DNA of 64,000 bases from Streptomyces venezuelae (GTDB taxonomy: Bacteria > Actinomycetota > Actinomycetes > Streptomycetales > Streptomycetaceae): assembly GCF_008642355.1 (NCBI RefSeq), contig NZ_CP029193.1, forward strand, positions 6,100,001 to 6,164,000, written 5' to 3'. This document shows, piece after piece, positions 40,301-47,848 of the stretch. A program made the translations under genes and the position numbers. Positions within the stretch are counted from its first letter, which is position 1. Each line of letters starts with the position of its first letter. Under the pieces are notes generated by a model that was not told the origin of the DNA, did not search any database, and saw nothing but the letters and a program-made list of their open reading frames with translations.

Positions 40301-42076
40301 GGAGCTCGTGCCGAGGGTGAAGACGTCACCCACCCGCGACTCGTACACCATCTCCTCGTCGAGCTCTCCGACGCGGCCGCCGCCCTTCTTGGGGTCGGCG
40401 CCCGCGAGGAACACCCCGAAGAGACCGCGGTCGGGGATCGTGCCTCCGGAGGTGACCGCGAGCCGCTGCGCCCCCGGCCGTCCGGTGACCGTGCCCGCGA
40501 CGCGGTCCCAGACCACGCGCGGCCGCAGCTCGGCGAAGGCGTCGGAGGGATACCGGCCGGCGAGCATGTCGAGCACGGCGGTGAACGCGGACTCGGGGAG
40601 CGACGCGAAGGAGGCCGCGCGGCGGACCACCGCCAGCAGGTCGTCGACCTGCCAGGTGTCGAGTGCGACCATCGCGACCAGCTGCTGGGCCAGCACGTCC
40701 AGAGGGTTGGCCGGGATGCGCAGGGACTCGATGGAGCCGGTCCGCATCCGCTCCGTGACGACCGCGGCCTGGACCAGGTCCCCCCGGTACTTCGGGAAGA
40801 CGACTCCCGTCGAGACGGCGCCCACCTGGTGGCCCGCGCGGCCCACGCGCTGGAGCCCGGACGCGACCGACGGCGGCGACTCGACCTGCACGACCAGGTC
40901 GACCGCGCCCATGTCGATGCCCAGCTCCAGACTGGACGTGGCGACGACGGCCGGCAGCCTGCCCGCCTTCAGGTCCTCCTCGACCTGCGCACGCTGCTCC
41001 TTGGACACCGATCCGTGGTGGGCGCGCGCCAGGACCGGCGGGGCACCCTTGGCGGCGCCCGACTCCGCCATCAGCTCCGCTGGGGAATGGTCCTCGGGGA
41101 GGGCCTCGCCGGTCGCCCTCTCGTACGCGATCTCGTTGAGGCGGTTGCACAGGCGCTCGGCGAGCCGACGCGAGTTGGCGAACACGATCGTGGAGCGGTG
41201 CGCCTGCACGAGGTCGGTGATGCGCTCCTCGACGTGCGGCCAGATCGACGGGCGCTCCGCCTCGGCACCCGGCCCTTCCCCGGAGTCGCTGACCGGGGAG
41301 CCGCCCAGCTCCGCGAGGTCCTCGACCGGAACGACCACCGACAGGTCGAACTCTTTGCCGGAGTCCGGCTGGACGATCTCCACCTTGCGCTTCGGGGACA
41401 GATACCGCGCCACCTCGTCCACCGGCCGCACCGTCGCCGACAGACCGATGCGCCGCGCGGGCTTGGGCAGCAGTTCGTCGAGCCGCTCCATGGAGAGGGC
41501 GAGATGGGCGCCGCGCTTGGTGCCCGCGACCGCGTGGACCTCGTCGAGGATCACCGTCTCGATGCCGGTCAGCGCGTCCCGCGCCGCCGACGTGAGCATC
41601 AGGAAGAGCGACTCGGGCGTGGTGATCAGGATGTCCGGCGGACGCGTCGACAGCGCACGGCGCTCGGCGGCCGGAGTGTCACCCGAACGGATCCCGACCC
41701 GCACCTCCGGCTCGGGCATGCCGAGACGCACCGCCTCCTGACGGATGCCGGTCAGCGGGCTGCGCAGATTGCGCTCCACGTCGACGGCGAGCGCCTTCAG
41801 GGGCGAGATGTACAGCACCCGGCAGCGCTTCTTCGCGTCGGCCGGCGGCGGCGTCGACGCCAGCTGGTCGAGAGCGGCGAGGAACGCGGCCAGCGTCTTT
41901 CCGGAGCCCGTGGGCGCGACGACGAGCACGTCCGAGCCCTCGCGGATGGCCTGCCACGCCCCGGCCTGGGCGGACGTGGGCGCGGAGAAGGCACCCGTGA
42001 ACCAGCCGCGGGTCGCGGGGGAGAAGCCGTCAAGAGCGCTGGAGGCGCCGGGAGCACTGGACGCGGAGCTGACCAT
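37391..42076 (-). CDS. lhr: Lhr-type ATP-dependent DNA helicase
   Basis: A 1,561-residue SF2 helicase. The Walker A APTGSGKT is at residues 54-61, with a DEVH box (ILDEVHAVAGTKRGAH), LITTPESL and the motif VI stretch QRVGRAGHQ. After the two RecA domains come the Lhr winged-helix/beta-barrel core and a long C-terminal extension of repeated winged helices, as in the full-length Lhr of actinobacteria. Known Lhr proteins translocate 3'-5' and unwind RNA:DNA hybrids. The ATG at 42076 is used; a GTG at 42091 is also open. It is followed by nei2 after 81 bases. Confidence 0.94.
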   Translation of the reverse strand: MVSSASSAPGASSALDGFSPATRGWFTGAFSAPTSAQAGAWQAIREGSDVLVVAPTGSGKTLAAFLAALDQLASTPPPADAKKRCRVLYISPLKALAVDVERNLRSPLTGIRQEAVRLGMPEPEVRVGIRSGDTPAAERRALSTRPPDILITTPESLFLMLTSAARDALTGIETVILDEVHAVAGTKRGAHLALSMERLDELLPKPARRIGLSATVRPVDEVARYLSPKRKVEIVQPDSGKEFDLSVVVPVEDLAELGGSPVSDSGEGPGAEAERPSIWPHVEERITDLVQAHRSTIVFANSRRLAERLCNRLNEIAYERATGEALPEDHSPAELMAESGAAKGAPPVLARAHHGSVSKEQRAQVEEDLKAGRLPAVVATSSLELGIDMGAVDLVVQVESPPSVASGLQRVGRAGHQVGAVSTGVVFPKYRGDLVQAAVVTERMRTGSIESLRIPANPLDVLAQQLVAMVALDTWQVDDLLAVVRRAASFASLPESAFTAVLDMLAGRYPSDAFAELRPRVVWDRVAGTVTGRPGAQRLAVTSGGTIPDRGLFGVFLAGADPKKGGGRVGELDEEMVYESRVGDVFTLGTSSWRIEDITRDRVLVSPAPGVPGRLPFWKGDQLGRPLELGRALGAFLREVGALSQEDARARLLATGLDTWAADNVLSYLGEQREACGHIPDDRTIVVERFRDELGDWRVVVHSPFGAQVHAPWALALGARLTERYGMDAQVMHADDGIVLRLPDADLMGFDLLDQEPAAPPVEYDADTPPVGAGDVTFDKGEVNQIVTDQVGGSALFASRFRECAARALLLPRRSPGKRTPLWQQRQRAAQLLEVASEFGSFPIVLEAVRECLQDVFDVPGLTELMGDIESRRVRLVEITTPEPSPFARSLLFGYVAQFLYEGDSPLAERRAAALSLDSRLLAELLGQAELRELLDADVLTELEQELQWRTEDRRVKDAEGVADLLRLLGPLTAAELTERGAAPEWAEELAAARRVIRVRIAGAEHWAAIEDAGRLRDALGTALPVGVPEAFTEPVKDPLGDLLARFARTHGPFTSAAAAARFGLGAAVTEGALQRLAANGRVVQGEFHPAGIGQEWCDAAVLRRLRRRSLAALRHELEPVPPAALAQFLPQWQNLSKHSLRGIDGLVRAIEQLQGATVPASALEKLVLPSRVTGYNPAMLDELTAAGEVIWAGAGSLPGKDGWVSLYLADTAPLLLPPPHPLELTALHQSILDTLSGGYGLFFRQIADQVRATTHPDVLDPQLADSIWELSWSGLLTNDTLGPMRSLLGSGRTAGSTAHRAKRGVPRGRYGSLTAAARTASRTGPPTVAGRWSLLPPREPDPTLRAHALARALLDRHGVVTRGAVAAEGVEGGFSAVYRVLSAFEDSGQARRGYVVEGLGAAQFAMDGAVDRLRATANSRDRTDGSRPSDAQAAVVLAAADPANAYGAALPWPEPPNGASHKPGRKAGSLVILVDGDLTLYMERGGKTLLAWPAAPDAPIADDPRLHAASEALAGAARAGSLGTVTVERVNGAAALTSPFAPLLEGAGFHATPRGLRLRA

Positions 42077-42590
42077 GACCCCATCGTGCACCCCGCCACT
42101 GACATCGGCGCCGACCTGCGGAGATGAGGTCGCGCGTCCGTCGCAGCATGGAAGGCATGGCGGGTTCGGCGGAACAGGCGCGGCGCTGGCGGTACGCGGC
42201 GCTGCCCGACGTCGCCCTGCTGCGCGCCCGCTACGTCCGCCGGATCGTCGCGCGCCACACCCACGACCACTTCGTGATCGCGGCGATCGCCGAGGGCGTC
42301 GAGATCTTCCGCCACAGCGGTGCCGACCGGCACGCGGGGCCTGGCTGCCTCGCCCTGGTCAACCCCGACACCCCGCACACGGGCCGGGCCGGTGACCCCG
42401 GGGGCCGGCGGTACGGAGCGGTCTACTCGGCACCGGACGTGGTCGCCGCCGTCGTCGCCGATACGCTGCTCCGGGTGGCGGTGACGCGGCTGCTCCGGCG
42501 CAACGGCGGGCATCTGCCGCAGCGCACGGTACGCACGGCGGGCGCCAGGACCGCGGCACGCGCGCGTACAGTCCTCGAGGAGAATCTCGC

Positions 42591-42614
42591 CGATCCGCCG
42601 ATCCGCCGATCCGC
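42591..42614 (+). repeat. Three tandem CGATCCGC octamers at the AraC frameshift
   Basis: Three perfect copies of an eight-base unit plus a partial CG. The frame analysis requires removing 16 bases, exactly two units, so the extra copies are the likely cause of the frameshift (slipped-strand expansion). Confidence 0.9.
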
Positions 42615-42832
42615 CGAGCTTGAAGCGGCTCGCCACCGCGCTCGGCAAGAGCTCCTTCGCTCTGCTGCGCGCCTTCCGGGACATGTACGGGATGCCGCCG
42701 CACGCCTGGCTCACCGACGCGCGCGTGCGTCGGGCCCGCCATCTGCTCGACGCGGGCACGTCGCCCGCCGAGGCGGCCCTCGCAGTGGGCTTCACCGACC
42801 AGCCGCACCTCAACCGGCACTTCACCCGCATC

Positions 42833-42841
42833 GGGGGGGGG
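42833..42841 (+). repeat. G9 homopolymer at the second AraC frameshift
   Basis: Nine consecutive G. The helix-turn-helix frame enters and a different frame carries the conserved VPPG ending; gain of one G or loss of two would join them. Confidence 0.8.
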
Positions 42842-42917
42842 TGCCGCCGGGGGTGTACCGGCGTGGGCGCAAGAACGTACACGACCCGGCTGCGGACGGG
42901 CTCGTACCGTCCGACGC

Positions 42918-43552
42918 GTGGCGGAACAGAGACCCCTAGCGGGCATGGATCAAACGGAGAACCCCGATGCCGCTGTCGTCCGGGACGCGCTCGGCGTCGG
43001 CGTCGCCGTCGGACTCTCCGGCTTCGCCTTCGGAGTGACCTCCGCGGGCAGTGGCCTCACCCTGCTCCAGACGTGTGCGCTCAGCCTGCTGGTGTTCACC
43101 GGAGCGTCCCAGTTCGCCCTGGTCGGCGCGCTCGCGGGCGGGGGGGGGAACCCGTTCACGGCCGCCGCGGGCGTCCTCTTCCTGGGAGTGCGCAACGCGC
43201 TCTACGGGCTCCGCCTCTCCCAACTGCTCGCCCTCCCGCGCGCGGTGCGGCCGTTCGCCGCGCATTGGGTCATCGACGAGACCGCTGCCGTCTCGCTCGC
43301 CCAGCCCACGTGGCGCGGTGCGCGGATCGGCTTCACGGTCACCGGGTCTCAGCCTGTACGTCCTGTGGAACCTCACCACGCTGCTCGGAGCGCTGGGCGC
43401 GGAGGCGATCGGCGACACCGACGCGCGGGGGCTCGACGCGGCGGGTCCCGCGGTCTTCCTGGCGTTGCTCGCCCCGATGCCGCGTACCACGACGGAACGC
43501 GCCGTCGCCGCGATCGCCGTCCTCCCGGGGCTCGGTCTGCTGCCGGTGCTGC
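42918..43552 (+). pseudogene. azlC: Broken AzlC-like branched-chain amino acid exporter subunit
   Basis: The AzlC family forms an exporter with AzlD. The N-terminal part is recognisable (VGLSGFAFGVTSAGSGLTLL, LLVFTGASQFALVGALAGGG, VRNALYGLRLSQLL) up to IGFTVTG. There one extra base near 43347 shifts the frame. The sequence then continues as LSLYVLWNLTTLLGALGAEA to GLGLLPVL in the next frame. The usual C-terminal part is missing and the sequence runs directly into azlD. A second G9 tract (43140-43148) adds a glycine in frame. The start overlaps the AraC stop by 22 bases. Confidence 0.82.
43140..43148 (+). repeat. G9 homopolymer within azlC
   Basis: Nine consecutive G encoding part of a Gly run, about 300 bases from the G9 in the AraC gene. 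Confidence 0.8.
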
Positions 43553-43777
43553 ACTGGAACGCCCGCTCGTCCGACGGATGGCCGCGCTCCTCCCGTGGCT
43601 CTCCTCGCGGCGCTCACGGCCCAACAGGCCTTCGGCGACATGCGGGTGCTCATCCTGGACGCGAAGGCGGGAGGGCTCGCGGCAGCGGCCGTGGCGCTGC
43701 TGCTGCGCGCGCCGTTCCTCGTCGTCATCGCCGCGGCCGTCACCGTCACGGCGGGGCTGCGCGCGTTGGCGGGGTGA
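43551..43777 (+). pseudogene. azlD: Truncated, frameshifted AzlD remnant
   Basis: Only the last two thirds of an AzlD-type protein remain. ALERPLVRRMAALLP (from 43551) reads in one frame. One base is lost near 43594, and VALLAALTAQQAFGDMRVLI to LRALAG reads in another frame to the stop at 43777. The start codon and first membrane helix are absent because azlC is fused directly to this segment, a deletion I estimate at 150-200 bases. Confidence 0.8.
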
Positions 43778-43813
43778 CGGGCGAGCCCGGCACCCTTGAC
43801 GCTCGACGCCCCC

Positions 43814-44776
43814 TCAGCCGATGTCCCGTCCGTACGCCCGGAGCGTGCGCAGCGCCTGGATGGTGACGATGGGCCGCGCCTCCATGGCCGTACCGGGAGC
43901 CCACTGCCGCCAACGCACCGGCCAGCCGCCGTCCGCCTCCTGGTCCCGCGCCAGGAAGTCGAGGGAGCGCCTCATCTCCTCGTCGGTGAACCACGAGCGC
44001 GCGAGCGACTCCGGGACCTTCGCGAAGTCGTGCGGGAAGTGGTGTTCCCCCGGTGCGTAACCGGGCTGCACCGGAAACGCGTCGAGGTCCGCCGGGTCCA
44101 GCGCCGCGAGCCGCTGCTCGCGCACGAGGCGTCCCAGACGGTCGGCGGCGGCACGCGCGCGTGGGCGGTCGGGCACACCGTCCAGGAAGGCGACGGCCGC
44201 CTGGATCTCGTAGGGATGCGACTCCTCCAGCGACTCGACGGCCGTCCAGCAGAAGTCCGTGGCCCGGAAGAGCCAGGCGTGCCACACCTCGTTGCGGTGC
44301 AGTAGACCCACCACCGGGCCGGTGGCGAGCAACTCGCTGGGCGGATCGTCCACGATCGGCATGAACGGTGCCGCGGGGTAGCCGCGCTGGCTGGGATGGA
44401 TCGCGGGAAGGGCGCCCTCGGGCGTCGACACCGACGTCAGATACCGGCACACGCGCTCCACCCGCTGCCCGCCGCAGCGGCGGATCGAGTCCAGGACGCC
44501 CAGCGCGTGCCCGGTGTGCAACGGTTGGCTCACCGGGCCGCGCAGATCGGGCTCCAGCGCGTAGCCGTATCCGCCGTCCGTGGTGGCGTACGAGGTCAGG
44601 GCGGTCTCCACCGCGTCAGCGGCCGCGTCGCAGCCCGCGCCGTCGAGGAAGTGGTACGCGAACCGTCGCTGCTCCAGGACGCGCGCGGTGAGCCAGACGA
44701 AGCGCTCGGCGCGGGCGAGCGGGGAGAGCGCCGCGTCGGGTGAGGGCACTGCGGGAGATGCTCCGGTTTCGGCCAT
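43814..44776 (-). CDS. Alpha/alpha-toroid (prenyltransferase/cyclase-like) protein of unknown function
   Basis: A 320-residue soluble protein with repeats reminiscent of squalene-cyclase/prenyltransferase toroids, for example TTDGGYGYALEPDLRGPVSQ near residue 65 and DQEADGGWPVRWRQW near 285. It lacks an obvious DxDD catalytic motif, so I do not call it an enzyme. The ATG at 44776 is chosen; a longer open frame would include Arg/Pro-rich sequence antisense to the next gene. It is divergent from the DUF3046 gene. Confidence 0.7.
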   Translation of the reverse strand: MAETGASPAVPSPDAALSPLARAERFVWLTARVLEQRRFAYHFLDGAGCDAAADAVETALTSYATTDGGYGYALEPDLRGPVSQPLHTGHALGVLDSIRRCGGQRVERVCRYLTSVSTPEGALPAIHPSQRGYPAAPFMPIVDDPPSELLATGPVVGLLHRNEVWHAWLFRATDFCWTAVESLEESHPYEIQAAVAFLDGVPDRPRARAAADRLGRLVREQRLAALDPADLDAFPVQPGYAPGEHHFPHDFAKVPESLARSWFTDEEMRRSLDFLARDQEADGGWPVRWRQWAPGTAMEARPIVTIQALRTLRAYGRDIG

Positions 44777-44854
44777 GCACCGACCGTAGGGCGGAAAGCG
44801 TTCTCGACGAGCCCCTGCGCCCGGCCGCACCCTCAGGGGCGTGATACTGGAGTC

Positions 44855-45049
44855 ATGCGGTTGACGGTCTTCTGGCAGCGGATGGCGGCCCACTTCGGTG
44901 CGGGGTACGCCGACTCCTTCGCGCGCGATCACGTGATGGCCGAGTTGGGCGGTCGTACGGTCCATGAGGCACTGGAAGCGGGCTGGGAGGCCAAGGACGT
45001 CTGGCGTGCGGTGTGCACGGCGATGGACGTGCCCGCCGAAAAGCGCTGA
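44855..45049 (+). CDS. DUF3046 family protein
   Basis: A 64-residue protein typical of actinobacteria, found close to recA. Recognisable features are MRLTVFWQRMAAHFG, YADSFARDHV and the end VWRAVCTAMDVP. Function unknown. GGAG lies just before the ATG. Confidence 0.85.
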   Translation: MRLTVFWQRMAAHFGAGYADSFARDHVMAELGGRTVHEALEAGWEAKDVWRAVCTAMDVPAEKR

Positions 45050-45164
45050 TTAGGGGCAGTTCGGTGGCGTCGGAGGGGCTCCACGCGCGCGTGGTCCGTT
45101 TCGAGCCCGTCCCAAGATGTGAGGGTGGCGTCCGATCGTCACCGACGTGGGCGAGACTTGGCCC

Positions 45165-46442
45165 GTGGCACCGACAGACGAGACCGCGCAGGTCACCCAG
45201 GACACCGCTCCGCCCGGCACGACGCCGCCCGCACAGCCCCCCGCGGGGGCAGAGGCAGGGCATGGTGCCCGCATGCCGCGGTGGCTGCCGCGCGCCATGG
45301 TTCTCGCCCTCGCGCTCGTCGCCTGCTTCCAGCTGGGCAGCTGGGCGTTCCATCAGCTGACCGGGCTGTTGATCAACGTATTGATCGCGTTCTTCCTGGC
45401 GCTCGCGGTCGAGCCCGCGGTGAGCTGGATGGCCGCGCGCGGGATGCGCAGGGGCTTCGCCACGTTCCTGGTCTTCCTGAGCGTCGTGATCGCCAGCGCC
45501 GGCTTCGTCGCGTTGATGGGGTCGATGCTCGCGGGCCAGATCGTGGACATGGTCGAGGACTTCCCCGACTATCTGGACAAGGTCATCAGCTGGATCAACC
45601 AGACCTTCCACACGGACCTCTCCCGCGTCGAGGTCCAGGACAGCCTGGTCCACTCGGACTGGCTGCAGAAGTACGTGCAGAACAGCGCCAGTGGCGTCCT
45701 GGACGTGTCCGCGCAGGTCCTGGGCGGTCTCTTCCAGCTCCTGACCATCCTGCTGTTCTCGTTCTACTTCGCGGCCGACGGGCCGAGGCTGCGCCGCGCG
45801 CTGTGCTCGGTGCTGCCGCCCGCCAAGCAGGCCGAGGTGCTGCGGGCCTGGGAGATCGCGGTCGACAAGACCGGCGGCTACCTCTACTCGCGCGGCCTGA
45901 TGGCGCTGATCTCCGGGATCGCGCACTACATCCTGCTCCAGGTGCTCGAAGTGCCCTACGCGCCCGTGCTCGCCGTGTGGGTGGGCCTCGTGTCCCAGTT
46001 CATCCCCACCATCGGCACGTACCTCGCGGGTGCCCTGCCGATGCTGATCGCCTTCACGGTCGACCCCTGGTACTCGCTCTGGGTGCTGATCTTCGTGGTC
46101 GTCTACCAGCAGTTCGAGAACTACGTGCTGCAGCCCAAGCTCACCGCCAAGAGTGTGGACATCCACCCCGCTGTCGCGTTCGGCTCGGTCATCGCGGGCA
46201 CCGCCCTCCTCGGCGCGGTCGGGGCGCTCATCGCCATCCCGGCCGTCGCGACGCTGCAGGCGTTCCTCGGGGCGTACGTGAAGAGGTACGACGTCACGGA
46301 CGACCCCCGGGTGCACGGGCATCGGCGGCAGGTCGGAGCACCCCTCCTCGCCCGGATGCGGCGAGCGCTGCGGGGGCCGAACAGGCCGGAGGCCCCGGCG
46401 GAGCCCGGCGGCCCCTCGCCGAAGCCGGGCAAGCGCGGGTAG
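45165..46442 (+). CDS. AI-2E family (TqsA/PerM-type) membrane protein
   Basis: About 425 residues with a polar Pro-rich N-terminus (about 35 residues) and seven or eight membrane segments in the family's pattern. There are two at the start (about 45-95), a soluble loop (DMVEDFPDYLDKVISWINQT), then a cluster including YLYSRGLMALISGIAHYILL, VSQFIPTIGTYLAGALPMLI and the conserved YQQFENYVLQPKL. The C-terminus is basic and cytoplasmic. Family members export diverse small molecules or ions, so no substrate is assigned. The GTG at 45165 has GGGCGAGA eight bases upstream; 45147 is also open. Confidence 0.85.
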   Translation: MAPTDETAQVTQDTAPPGTTPPAQPPAGAEAGHGARMPRWLPRAMVLALALVACFQLGSWAFHQLTGLLINVLIAFFLALAVEPAVSWMAARGMRRGFATFLVFLSVVIASAGFVALMGSMLAGQIVDMVEDFPDYLDKVISWINQTFHTDLSRVEVQDSLVHSDWLQKYVQNSASGVLDVSAQVLGGLFQLLTILLFSFYFAADGPRLRRALCSVLPPAKQAEVLRAWEIAVDKTGGYLYSRGLMALISGIAHYILLQVLEVPYAPVLAVWVGLVSQFIPTIGTYLAGALPMLIAFTVDPWYSLWVLIFVVVYQQFENYVLQPKLTAKSVDIHPAVAFGSVIAGTALLGAVGALIAIPAVATLQAFLGAYVKRYDVTDDPRVHGHRRQVGAPLLARMRRALRGPNRPEAPAEPGGPSPKPGKRG

Positions 46443-46554
46443 GAGAGGGCGAGCGCCGGGGGCGGTCTCCGGGAGGAGCGGGCGTCGGGGACCGCCGGGG
46501 AGAAGCGGGCGCCAGGAGGCGTGGGCGGACGGCGCCGACCCCGGCGTGCCACGC

Positions 46555-46584
46555 TTGACACTAAATTCGAACATCCATTCTCAT
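46555..46584 (+). promoter_or_regulatory. recA promoter with SOS (LexA) box
   Basis: A perfect TTGACA -35 lies at 46555-46560. At 46569-46580 is GAACATCCATTC, an imperfect GAAC-N4-GTTC LexA box of the type described for Streptomyces recA. It overlaps the likely -10 (near 46578-46584), so bound LexA would block polymerase. The rest of 46443-46720 shows no gene; recA starts 136 bases after the -10. Confidence 0.8.
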
Positions 46585-46720
46585 GGATTGACCGGCGGCG
46601 ATTCTGCGGGGCGGGCCTCGAGTTATCCACAGGCTGGACGGGCGTCGGGGCGGATTGTCAGTGGCAGGCGTTAGCGTCTTTGACGTGAAGCGATCGACTC
46701 AAGCAAATCGGGTGGAACCC

Positions 46721-47845
46721 ATGGCAGGAACCGACCGCGAGAAGGCGCTCGACGCCGCGCTCGCACAGATTGAACGGCAATTCGGCAAGGGCGCAGTGAT
46801 GCGCATGGGCGAGCGGCCGAACGAGCCCATCGAGGTCATCCCCACCGGGTCGACCGCGCTCGACGTCGCGCTCGGCGTCGGCGGCATCCCCCGCGGCCGT
46901 GTGGTGGAGGTGTACGGCCCGGAGTCCTCCGGTAAGACGACCCTCACCCTGCACGCCGTGGCCAACGCCCAGCGGGCGGGCGGCGCGGTGGCCTTCGTGG
47001 ACGCGGAGCACGCCCTCGACCCCGAGTACGCGAAGAAGCTCGGCGTCGACATCGACAACCTCATCCTGTCCCAGCCGGACAACGGCGAGCAGGCCCTCGA
47101 GATCGTCGACATGCTGGTCCGCTCCGGCGCCCTCGACCTGATCGTCATCGACTCCGTGGCCGCCCTGGTGCCGCGCGCGGAGATCGAGGGCGAAATGGGT
47201 GACTCGCACGTGGGTCTGCAGGCTCGTCTGATGAGCCAGGCCCTGCGAAAGATCACCAGCGCGCTCAACCAGTCCAAGACCACCGCGATCTTCATCAACC
47301 AGCTGCGCGAGAAGATCGGCGTGATGTTCGGCTCCCCGGAGACCACGACCGGTGGCCGTGCGCTGAAGTTCTACGCGTCGGTGCGCATGGACATCCGCCG
47401 CATCGAGACCCTGAAGGACGGCACGGACGCGGTGGGCAACCGCACCCGCGTCAAGGTCGTCAAGAACAAGGTCGCGCCGCCCTTCAAGCAGGCCGAGTTC
47501 GACATCCTCTACGGCCAGGGCATCAGCCGCGAGGGCGGCCTGATCGACATGGGCGTCGAGCACGGCTTCGTCCGCAAGGCGGGAGCCTGGTACACGTACG
47601 AGGGCGACCAGCTCGGCCAGGGCAAGGAGAACGCCCGCAACTTCCTGAAGGACAACCCCGACCTCGCCAACGAGATCGAGAAGAAGATCAAGGAGAAGCT
47701 GGGCGTCGGTGTGAAGCCCGAGGCTCCGACCGAGGAGCCGAGCGCGGACGCGGCGGGTGCTGCCCCGGCTGCCGACGACGCCAAGACGGTGCCCGCTCCG
47801 GCGGCCAAGGCCACCAAGTCCAAGGCCGCGGCGGCCAAGAGCTAG
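46721..47845 (+). CDS. recA: Recombinase RecA
   Basis: A 374-residue ATP-dependent strand-exchange protein and LexA co-protease. The Walker A GPESSGKT is at residues 66-73. Other conserved blocks are the [20 protein letters not shown] region and the loop after [20 protein letters not shown]. The tail is Ala/Lys-rich ([13 protein letters not shown]), typical of streptomycetes. The ATG at 46721 gives the family length and is preceded by GGTGGAA; the longer in-frame start near the promoter is unlikely. recX follows after three bases. Confidence 0.98.
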   Translation: MAGTDREKALDAALAQIERQFGKGAVMRMGERPNEPIEVIPTGSTALDVALGVGGIPRGRVVEVYGPESSGKTTLTLHAVANAQRAGGAVAFVDAEHALDPEYAKKLGVDIDNLILSQPDNGEQALEIVDMLVRSGALDLIVIDSVAALVPRAEIEGEMGDSHVGLQARLMSQALRKITSALNQSKTTAIFINQLREKIGVMFGSPETTTGGRALKFYASVRMDIRRIETLKDGTDAVGNRTRVKVVKNKVAPPFKQAEFDILYGQGISREGGLIDMGVEHGFVRKAGAWYTYEGDQLGQGKENARNFLKDNPDLANEIEKKIKEKLGVGVKPEAPTEEPSADAAGAAPAADDAKTVPAPAAKATKSKAAAAKS

Positions 47846-47848
47846 TCC

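Larger units (their letters stand above)
42148..42939 (+). pseudogene. Frameshifted AraC-family regulator
   Basis: The cupin-like sensor half reads in one frame (VRRIVARHTHDHFVIAAIAE to ARARTVLEENLADPP, to about 42590). The DNA-binding half reads in another (LKRLATALGKSSFALLRAFR, PAEAALAVGFTDQPHLNRHF, 42617-42832), and the last segment (GVPPGVYRRGRKN) returns to the first. The first break coincides with three tandem octamers (42591-42614); removing two restores DPPSLKRLA. The second coincides with a run of nine G (42833-42841). A stretch of about 40 residues also seems missing between VVADT and LLRVAV compared with homologues as I remember them. Divergent from lhr; probably once regulated azlCD. 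Confidence 0.85.

Noticed and set aside
37691..42127. A 1,478-codon open frame antisense to lhr
   Set aside because: Same cause: frame complementarity in GC-rich coding DNA. The Lhr motifs on the minus strand are unmistakable.
43796..44750. Plus-strand open frames opposite the toroid-fold gene
   Set aside because: No family resemblance and no ribosome-binding site; the minus-strand product has coherent repeats.
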